A stretch of DNA of 5,300 bases from Polynucleobacter meluiroseus. GTDB taxonomy: Bacteria > Pseudomonadota > Gammaproteobacteria > Burkholderiales > Burkholderiaceae. The notes below the pieces were generated by a model, which saw only the letters and a program-made list of their open reading frames with translations, made no database searches and had not been told where the DNA came from. Shown here piece after piece: positions 1 through 5,300 of this stretch. The number at the start of each line of letters is the position of its first letter. Positions within the stretch are counted from its first letter, which is position 1. The stretch is taken from contig CALQED020000109.1 of the NCBI GenBank assembly GCA_943329505.2, forward strand, positions 1 to 5,300, in the 5' to 3' direction. The position numbers and the translations under genes were made by a program.

Positions 1-1430
1 CGGTGGTGGCAGGGATTGGCCTGCTCATGAATATCGTAGTAGCTTGGGTGCTGTCACGTGATAAGAAAAGCGTCAATACTCGTGCTGCTTTAGTTCACGT
101 GATGGGAGACTTGTTAGGTTCGATCGCGGCCCTCATCGCTGGTGTTGTTATTCAATTAACTGGATGGATGCCGATTGATGCCATCCTCTCAATCCTGGTT
201 TCTTTACTGATTCTGAAGTCCACTATCTCCATTTTGCATGAGTCTTACCACTTCTTGATGGAGGGTGTGCCACTGCATATTGATTATTTAAAAGTGGGTA
301 AAGATTTAAAGAATGTTCCTGGCGTATTGGCCGTACATGACTTGCATGTCTGGGAGATGACGCCGAGCTTTCCAGCATTAATCGGGCATATTGAAATTGC
401 CAACATTCAAGAATGGCCAGAGATCATGTCCAGAATTAATACCATGCTGTTAGAGGAGCACGGTATTGATCATGTCACTTTGCAACCTGAAGAATATAGT
501 GAGTTGCATCAGCACGACCATGATCATGGTCAGCAAGATTCTCCAAGTGAAGTGCAGAGTGCCGATGTCTTTCATGATGGTGATACTTTTTATGTGCAGT
601 GCGCTAATGGCAAATCTTCCCATCGCATGGCTTATCACGCGTGGGGCAATCCCAATAACACCAAAGTATTGATGTGTGTCCATGGCCTGACGAGACGCGG
701 CAGAGATTTCACAATGCTGGCGCAGGCCATGTGCAAAGACTATTACGTCGTTTGTCCCGATATCGTGGGTAGAGGCGATTCTGATCATTTGAGTAATCCC
801 ATGCAGTACGCTGTGCCTCAGTACGTTGCTGACATTGCTGCGCTTGTGAAAAAGTTGGGCGTCCCTCAAGTTGATTGGTTTGGTACTTCCATGGGTGGCT
901 TGATTGGGATGGTGTATGCCGCCATGCCCAATTCTCCGATTCGGAAAATGTTGATTAACGATGTCGGACCCAAGATTGAGCCTGAAGCCATTCAACGTTT
1001 AGGTTCTTATGTAGGACAAACTTTTGCATTTGCCAAGCGTGAGGATGCCCTGAAGCGACTCAATGAAATCTGCGCCACTTTTGGCGAGCACACGCTCGCA
1101 GAGTGGGAAATCTATAACGGACCGATGTTGGTTGAACGTGATGGTATGTGGGTCATGCACTATGACCCAAATATTGCTGTGCCTTTCGCTGCGGTAAATC
1201 CGATGATGGCTAAGGCGGGTGAGATGGCGATGTGGCATACCTTTAAAAAAATTCATATTCCCATGCTGATTGTGCGGGGTGGCGACTCTGATCTGCTATC
1301 GGCAGCTACCGTTACTGAGATGTGTAGAGTCAACCCCCATGCCAGAAGTATTGAAATTCCCAATGTGGGTCATGCGCCTGCATTTGTAAAGCCAGAGCAG
1401 ATTGCTTTAGCTAAAGAATTCTTCAGTTAA
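1..1430 (+). CDS. CDF-family metal cation transporter fused to an alpha/beta hydrolase (5' end outside window)
   Basis: The frame is open from base 3 to TAA at 1428-1430, giving 475 visible codons; the true start lies upstream, so the GTG at 3 is not a start. Residues 1-80 hold the last three membrane segments of a CDF transporter (about 1-18, 28-50, 57-78). The HxxxD metal site of TM5 is His32/Asp36. Residues 88-165 are the cytoplasmic CDF domain with its HDLHVW signature (112-117). CDF proteins of this type export Zn2+ or similar ions by proton antiport at the inner membrane. A His/Asp-rich stretch (169-176) follows. From about 192 comes an alpha/beta hydrolase: oxyanion HG at 227-228, nucleophile elbow GTSMG with Ser296, probable acid Asp430 in SDLL, and His457 in NVGHAP. 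Its substrate is unknown. The two domains are usually separate proteins. GTG codons at 552 and 594 are possible internal starts, without convincing Shine-Dalgarno sites. Domain calls are firm; a single fused product is inferred from the unbroken frame. Confidence 0.85.
   Translation, partial: VVAGIGLLMNIVVAWVLSRDKKSVNTRAALVHVMGDLLGSIAALIAGVVIQLTGWMPIDAILSILVSLLILKSTISILHESYHFLMEGVPLHIDYLKVGKDLKNVPGVLAVHDLHVWEMTPSFPALIGHIEIANIQEWPEIMSRINTMLLEEHGIDHVTLQPEEYSELHQHDHDHGQQDSPSEVQSADVFHDGDTFYVQCANGKSSHRMAYHAWGNPNNTKVLMCVHGLTRRGRDFTMLAQAMCKDYYVVCPDIVGRGDSDHLSNPMQYAVPQYVADIAALVKKLGVPQVDWFGTSMGGLIGMVYAAMPNSPIRKMLINDVGPKIEPEAIQRLGSYVGQTFAFAKREDALKRLNEICATFGEHTLAEWEIYNGPMLVERDGMWVMHYDPNIAVPFAAVNPMMAKAGEMAMWHTFKKIHIPMLIVRGGDSDLLSAATVTEMCRVNPHARSIEIPNVGHAPAFVKPEQIALAKEFFS
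516..531. repeat. Perfect 16-bp palindrome at the CDF/hydrolase junction
   Basis: GACCATGATCATGGTC equals its own reverse complement over all 16 bases; the flanking bases (C515, A532) do not extend it. It encodes the Asp-His-Asp-His-Gly part of the His-rich tail between the two domains. Alternating His and Asp codons (CAT/GAT) naturally give palindromic DNA, so the symmetry may be a by-product of the protein sequence. It could alternatively be a protein-binding site or a trace of the event that joined the genes. The palindrome is certain; any function is not. Confidence 0.6.
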
Positions 1431-1452
1431 TCTCTTGATGTAATGTTTGCCT

Positions 1453-3486
1453 ATGGCAAATTCTCCTGTTACTCCAGCTAAATCCGAAAAAGTCGCCTTG
1501 TTTCAGGATGCCTGGTATGGCGAGCCTGCAGAGTCGCATGCACAAGGCGTTACCCAAATTCTGCAGTCTCTCAATTTAGATGAAGCAACTTTAGTTGCAG
1601 CGAATAATATTGCCCGAACACACGGCAAAGAAGCGCTCATCAAGCTGATTGGCGAAGAGTCAGCCAAGCTATTGATCGGTTACCGAGGATTGCGGCAAGC
1701 ACAAGCAAAGCTGGTGCGGGATGACGGTGGTCTGAGTGTCGCTGGTCAAGAAGAGATGTTGCGTAAGATGCTCTTGGCCTTTGGAGATGATTTGCGTGTT
1801 GTCCTGATTTATTTAGCGTCACGCTTGCAAACTCTGCGCTGGATTACCCAAGAACAAATTCATATGCCTAGTGCTTGGGCCCAAGAGATTCTCAATATCG
1901 ATGCTTCCTTGGCAAATCGTCTGGGTATCTGGCAAATGAAGTGGGAGATGGAGGATTTAGCCTTCCGAGTACTTTCCCCAGTTGTCTACCGAGATATTGC
2001 TAAGATGCTCGATGCCAAACGCATTGAACGACAAGCGTTTATTGAACGCATTGTGCGTGAAATTAAAGCAGAACTGAAGCTTGCTCATATTCAGGGCGAC
2101 GTCTTAGGAAGACCAAAGCACATTTATAGCATCTGGAAAAAGATGCAAGGTAAGTCTTTGGATTTCGCAAATCTCTATGACGTGAGAGCATTTCGTGTCC
2201 TAGTAGAAGATGTCAAAGCTTGTTATGCCGTTTTAGGGATTGTGCATAACGTCTGGCAACCTGTGCCTCGGGAGTTTGATGATTACATTGCCAGACCTAA
2301 ACCCAACGGCTATCAATCACTGCATACCGTCGTCATGAATGAAGACGGTACCGCATTTGAAATTCAGGTACGAACACAAGACATGCATCAACAGGCTGAG
2401 TATGGTTTGGCTGCTCACTGGCGCTATAAAGAAGGCGCTTATATTGGAATGGCAACGCCACCCAATTCTGCAAAGACCAATAAACCTAGCATCCATCATC
2501 AACAAGGGACCCATAGTGCAGAGGTCGCCTACGAAAGACAGATCGCTTGGGCAAGGCAGCTGATCTCCTGGAAAGAGGATGCTTGGGAGCAACTCAAGCA
2601 CCATGAGATTGATGATCATATTTATGTGCTCACCCCTTTAGGCAAAGTGATTTCTTTAGAGAAGGGCTCAACGCCTATCGACTTTGCCTATGCAGTCCAT
2701 ACAAACCTTGGGCACCGTTGCCGTGGTGCACGTGTGGATGGCGCGATGGTTCCCCTGGAAACGGCTTTGCAAAATGGGCAGACTGTTGAAATTATTGCGG
2801 TGAAACATGGTGGACCATCGCGTGATTGGATTAGTCCTGACAAGCACTATGTGAGATCACAAAGAGCGCGTCAACGAGTGCGAGCTTGGTTTAATGCTCT
2901 GGATGATGAAGAGACTGGGCAGATAGTTAAAGCTCCCGAGACTAAGCCCGAAACTATGATTGAGTCCAAGCCACTCACTCCAGAAATCATCCTACGGCAT
3001 AGCAGTCGCAAAACAGCGCAGAGCGGTGATGTCTTAGTAGTTGGCGTGGATTCTTTATTGACGCAACTAGCGCGTTGCTGCAGACCCGTGCCGCCTGACT
3101 CGATTGCTGGATTTGTCACGCAAGGCAGGGGTGTGTCGATTCATCGCCGCTCCTGCAAAACGTTTAGGGGTCTTTTAGAGAGAGCACCCGAAAGAGTGAT
3201 TCAGACCGCCTGGACTGCATCAGCCGCTGATGAGGTGAATTCTGATCAAAAGCGTGTTTTCCCAGCGGATTTGGTGGTCACTGGTTTAGATCGACCTGAG
3301 CTGATGAGAGAGTTATTTGAGATTCTGACCCGCCAAGGTGTGCATGTGATTGATTTACGAAAATCGGCTAAAAAAGGTCTGGCGCAGATCCTTTTAACGG
3401 TTGAGGTCAAGGATTCTGAAGTATTAAGGATAGTCCAAAATAGCTTAGAGGAGGTTAAAGGGGTCACCCAAGTGCGTCGCCGGTGA
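1453..3486 (+). CDS. relA: RelA-type GTP pyrophosphokinase, (p)ppGpp synthetase with shortened C-terminal half
   Basis: RelA transfers pyrophosphate from ATP to GTP or GDP to make (p)ppGpp when uncharged tRNA sits in the ribosomal A site. ATG 1453 gives 677 residues. A TTG at 1447 would add two; neither has a visible Shine-Dalgarno, and an in-frame TAA at 1441 rules out anything longer. The N-terminal HD region is degenerate: the catalytic HD...ED of bifunctional enzymes is replaced near residues 49-61, so no hydrolase activity is expected. Synthetase: RPKHIYSIWKKM (220-231), the EFDDY motif of RelA-type enzymes (274-278), NGYQSLH (285-291) and EIQVRT (303-308). TGS spans about 386-450, with His421 in GHRC matching the His I recall contacting the tRNA CCA end. 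The RIS/zinc-finger domain (526-585) has Cys542, Cys543, His564 and Cys568. ACT is about 604-677. Between AWF (478-480) and the RIS domain are only about 46 residues, against about 100 in recalled E. coli RelA, so the helical domain seems lost. The upstream gene ends 22 bases before; tRNA-Val starts 18 bases after. Confidence 0.95.
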   Translation: MANSPVTPAKSEKVALFQDAWYGEPAESHAQGVTQILQSLNLDEATLVAANNIARTHGKEALIKLIGEESAKLLIGYRGLRQAQAKLVRDDGGLSVAGQEEMLRKMLLAFGDDLRVVLIYLASRLQTLRWITQEQIHMPSAWAQEILNIDASLANRLGIWQMKWEMEDLAFRVLSPVVYRDIAKMLDAKRIERQAFIERIVREIKAELKLAHIQGDVLGRPKHIYSIWKKMQGKSLDFANLYDVRAFRVLVEDVKACYAVLGIVHNVWQPVPREFDDYIARPKPNGYQSLHTVVMNEDGTAFEIQVRTQDMHQQAEYGLAAHWRYKEGAYIGMATPPNSAKTNKPSIHHQQGTHSAEVAYERQIAWARQLISWKEDAWEQLKHHEIDDHIYVLTPLGKVISLEKGSTPIDFAYAVHTNLGHRCRGARVDGAMVPLETALQNGQTVEIIAVKHGGPSRDWISPDKHYVRSQRARQRVRAWFNALDDEETGQIVKAPETKPETMIESKPLTPEIILRHSSRKTAQSGDVLVVGVDSLLTQLARCCRPVPPDSIAGFVTQGRGVSIHRRSCKTFRGLLERAPERVIQTAWTASAADEVNSDQKRVFPADLVVTGLDRPELMRELFEILTRQGVHVIDLRKSAKKGLAQILLTVEVKDSEVLRIVQNSLEEVKGVTQVRRR

Positions 3487-3504
3487 TAAACTCTATGGCT
3501 GTAT

Positions 3505-3581
3505 AGGCTCGTAGCTCAGCTGGTTAGAGCACCACCTTGACATGGTGGGGGTCGTTGGTTCGAGTCCAATCGAGCCTACCA
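3505..3581 (+). tRNA. tRNA-Val, anticodon GAC
   Basis: A complete 77-base cloverleaf. The acceptor stem pairs 3505-3511 (AGGCTCG) with 3571-3577 (CGAGCCT). The D stem is GCTC/GAGC (3514-3517/3527-3530). The anticodon stem is CCACC/GGTGG (3532-3536/3544-3548) around loop TTGACAT, putting anticodon GAC at 3539-3541, which reads the Val codons GUC and GUU. The variable loop is GGGTC. The T stem is GTTGG/CCAAT with one G-T pair, around TTCGAGT. Discriminator A3578 is followed by a genome-encoded CCA (3579-3581). It lies 18 bases after the relA stop with no terminator between, so it may be processed from the relA transcript; no convincing promoter of its own was found. Confidence 0.98.
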
Positions 3582-3599
3582 ACGAATCATGACCCAGAG

Positions 3600-3634
3600 G
3601 CGCGGTTGCCCACAAGCTACCGCGCTTTCTTTTT
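3600..3634 (+). terminator. Rho-independent terminator after tRNA-Val
   Basis: GCGCGGT (3600-3606) pairs perfectly with ACCGCGC (3619-3625), a GC-rich 7-bp stem. The 12-base loop can form two more G-C pairs inside. It is followed by a T-rich tract with one C (3626-3634). It begins 18 bases after the tRNA 3' end, so it probably ends transcripts covering tRNA-Val, and relA if read through. It also separates this unit from thrS. Confidence 0.82.
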
Positions 3635-3671
3635 AGATTGTTGTAGTGAAACTGGAGTTCAGTAAAGAAGA

Positions 3672-3676
3672 TGGAG
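3672..3676 (+). promoter_or_regulatory. Ribosome binding site of thrS
   Basis: TGGAG, with GGAG at 3673-3676, lies five bases before ATG 3682, a good Shine-Dalgarno match and spacing. It supports ATG 3682 over the in-frame GTG at 3646, which would add twelve residues not expected before the MxxxTLPDGS start of ThrRS. Only about 47 bases lie between the terminator T-tract and this ATG, and no clear -35/-10 pair was found there. Confidence 0.7.
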
Positions 3677-3681
3677 TTGTC

Positions 3682-5300
3682 ATGCCAGTAGTTACTCTGC
3701 CCGATGGATCAAAACGTGAGTTTGATGCTCCCGTTCGTGTAGCGGATGTTGCCCAAAGCATTGGCAGTGGTCTTGCTAAAGCCGCTCTGGGTGGCATCGT
3801 TGATGGCAAGATGGTCGATACCAGCTTTGTCATTGATCAAGACAGTCAGCTCGCCATCATCACGGATAAAAGTCCTGAGGCTCTAGAGATTGTGCGTCAC
3901 TCTACAGCGCACTTATTAGCCTACGCCGTTAAAGAACTCTTTCCTGAAGCGCAAGTGACGATTGGTCCAGTGGTCGACAATGGTTTCTATTACGACTTTG
4001 CTTATCACCGTCCCTTTACACCGGATGACTTAGTCGCTTTAGAGAAGAAAATGACGGAGCTCGCTAAAAAAGATGAGCTAGTAACGCGCACTGTTATGCC
4101 AAGAGATGAGGCCGTGAAGTTTTTCAAAGATCAGGGCGAAAATTACAAAGCAGAACTGATTGCGAGCATTCCCCAGGGCGAAGACGTATCACTCTACGCT
4201 GAAGGTAAGTTTACTGATTTATGTCGTGGCCCCCATGTACCTTCTACTGGAAAGTTAAAGGTATTTAAGCTCATGAAGCTTGCTGGTGCTTACTGGCGCG
4301 GCGATAGCAAGAATGAGATGTTGCAGCGTATTTACGGTACTGCTTGGTTGCGCAAAGAAGATCAAGATGCGTATTTGCATATGCTCGAAGAGTCCGAGAA
4401 GCGCGATCACCGTCGCCTAGGTAAACAGCTTGATTTATTCCACTTCCAAGAGGAAGCACCAGGTTTAATTTTCTGGCACCCTAAGGGCTGGTCTATTTGG
4501 CAGGAAGTTGAGCAATACATGCGGCGCGTGTATCAGCAAGAAGGTTACCTAGAAGTCAAAGCCCCCCAAATTTTGGATCGGGCGCTTTGGGAAAAATCGG
4601 GTCACTGGGAAAACTACAAAGAAAACATGTTCACGACCGAGTCAGAAAATCGTGCGTATGCATTAAAGCCGATGAACTGCCCAGGTCACGTCCAAATTTA
4701 TAACTCTGGTTTGCATAGCTACCGGGAGTTGCCATTACGTTTTGGTGAGTTTGGTCAATGTCACCGCAATGAACCATCAGGTGCATTGCATGGTTTGATG
4801 CGGGTGCGTGGCTTTACCCAAGATGATGGTCATATTTTCTGTACCGAAGATCAGATTCAGTCTGAAGTGGCCAATTTTGATAAAGCAGTTCGTGCCGTAT
4901 ATCAAGATTTTGGCTTTACCGAAGTGGCCGTGAAGTTGGCTTTGCGTCCTGCAAAACGCGTTGGTGATGATGCCATTTGGGATAAAGCGGAAGCGGCACT
5001 GCGTGGCGCTTTGAAGGCTACCGGCCAAGAATGGGAAGAATTGCCGGGCGAAGGTGCTTTTTATGGTCCTAAGATTGAATATCACCTCAAAGACTCCATT
5101 GGACGTACTTGGCAGTGCGGCACCATTCAGGTAGATTTTTCAATGCCAGATCGTTTGGGCGCTGAATATGTAGCCGAAGACAATACCCGCAAGACCCCAG
5201 TCATGCTCCATCGGGCAATTGTGGGCTCTTTAGAGCGTTTTATTGGCATTTTGATCGAAAATCACGCTGGAAACATGCCAGTTTGGCTGGCTCCAACCCA
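3682..5300 (+). CDS. thrS: Threonyl-tRNA synthetase (3' end outside window)
   Basis: This cytoplasmic class II synthetase attaches threonine to tRNA-Thr and removes mischarged serine. The frame is open from ATG 3682 to the window edge: 539 full codons of about 640 expected, so most of the C-terminal anticodon-binding domain is missing. Residues 1-62 are the TGS domain (N1). The editing domain (N2) follows, with the HxxxH pair His73/His77 plus Cys181 and His185 in LCRGPH. The catalytic core has the zinc ligands Cys333 (MNCPGH), His384 (DDGH) and His510 (VMLHRA), each one position before the E. coli numbering I recall. Motif 2 contains Arg362 in [12 protein letters not shown]; motif 3 is GSLERF with Arg519. 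All catalytic, editing and metal residues that fall in the window are present, so the enzyme should be active. E. coli thrS represses its own translation through a long leader operator; the leader here is too short for that arrangement if transcription starts after the terminator. In related genomes I would expect infC, rpmI and rplT downstream, but these are not visible. Confidence 0.98.
   Translation, partial: MPVVTLPDGSKREFDAPVRVADVAQSIGSGLAKAALGGIVDGKMVDTSFVIDQDSQLAIITDKSPEALEIVRHSTAHLLAYAVKELFPEAQVTIGPVVDNGFYYDFAYHRPFTPDDLVALEKKMTELAKKDELVTRTVMPRDEAVKFFKDQGENYKAELIASIPQGEDVSLYAEGKFTDLCRGPHVPSTGKLKVFKLMKLAGAYWRGDSKNEMLQRIYGTAWLRKEDQDAYLHMLEESEKRDHRRLGKQLDLFHFQEEAPGLIFWHPKGWSIWQEVEQYMRRVYQQEGYLEVKAPQILDRALWEKSGHWENYKENMFTTESENRAYALKPMNCPGHVQIYNSGLHSYRELPLRFGEFGQCHRNEPSGALHGLMRVRGFTQDDGHIFCTEDQIQSEVANFDKAVRAVYQDFGFTEVAVKLALRPAKRVGDDAIWDKAEAALRGALKATGQEWEELPGEGAFYGPKIEYHLKDSIGRTWQCGTIQVDFSMPDRLGAEYVAEDNTRKTPVMLHRAIVGSLERFIGILIENHAGNMPVWLAPT

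Noticed and set aside
466..672. Short + strand frame across the CDF/hydrolase junction (ATG 466)
   Set aside because: It is an out-of-frame overlap of the fused gene. Its Met/Ile-rich translation matches neither domain and does not explain a hydrolase start.
450..1256. Antisense open frames at 450-995 and 999-1256 (- strand)
   Set aside because: They lie wholly opposite the hydrolase coding sequence and their translations resemble no family I know. The + strand shows clear catalytic motifs.
1447..1452. TTG start for relA, two codons upstream of the ATG
   Set aside because: A rarer start codon with no better ribosome binding site; ATG 1453 is preferred, though the difference is only two residues.
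1597..1640. Degenerate HD motif in RelA read as a sign of damage
   Set aside because: Loss of the hydrolase residues is normal for monofunctional RelA of beta- and gammaproteobacteria and agrees with the EFDDY synthetase motif.
2317..2619. Antisense open frame over relA (- strand)
   Set aside because: It covers the conserved synthetase-to-TGS region of relA; the translation has no recognisable motif.
3484..3492. TG-N-TAAACT, resembling an extended -10 for the tRNA
   Set aside because: Only four of six -10 bases match, no -35 lies at the right distance, and it overlaps the relA stop codon, so it is too weak to annotate.
3537..3542. Perfect TTGACA, matching a -35 box
   Set aside because: It is the anticodon loop of tRNA-Val, and no -10-like hexamer occurs 16-18 bases downstream.
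3646..3681. In-frame GTG upstream of thrS as an alternative start
   Set aside because: No Shine-Dalgarno at a suitable distance, and the added residues do not fit the ThrRS N-terminus; ATG 3682 has a good site.
4777..5085. Antisense open frame over thrS (- strand)
   Set aside because: It lies opposite the highly conserved ThrRS catalytic core and has no independent evidence.

Overview
The window looks like chromosomal DNA from a betaproteobacterium of the Burkholderiales, probably Polynucleobacter-like. The basis is protein style (a RelA-type synthetase with the EFDDY motif, a bacterial ThrRS), moderate base composition, and the order relA - tRNA-Val(GAC) - thrS, which I recall from that group. 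No database search was made, so the genus is an inference. Everything I can support lies on the + strand. I see no insertion sequence, CRISPR array, phage gene or attachment site.

Layout: (1) The left edge to 1430 is the 3' part of a reading frame in which the C-terminal half of a cation diffusion facilitator (CDF) metal transporter runs, without a stop, into a complete alpha/beta-hydrolase domain. (2) After 22 bases comes relA (1453-3486), a (p)ppGpp synthetase with a degenerate, hydrolase-dead HD region. The helical domain normally found between TGS and the zinc-finger/RIS domain seems to be missing. (3) 18 bases after relA is a complete tRNA-Val with anticodon GAC and encoded CCA (3505-3581), followed by a Rho-independent terminator (3600-3634). 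(4) A Shine-Dalgarno at 3672-3676 precedes thrS (3682 to the right edge), which is cut off after 539 codons in its anticodon-binding region.

Functional theme: relA, the tRNA and thrS all belong to translation and amino-acid-starvation sensing. RelA reads uncharged tRNA on the ribosome, and ThrRS charges and proofreads tRNA-Thr. Both proteins carry a TGS domain. The transporter/hydrolase gene is directly upstream and may share a transcript with relA, but nothing in the sequence ties it to the stringent response.

Most unusual points: the CDF-hydrolase fusion, and the RelA with a short Pro/Glu/Lys/Thr-rich linker where the helical domain should be. I do not see a wholly new multi-gene system here. 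The rest is ordinary housekeeping sequence.
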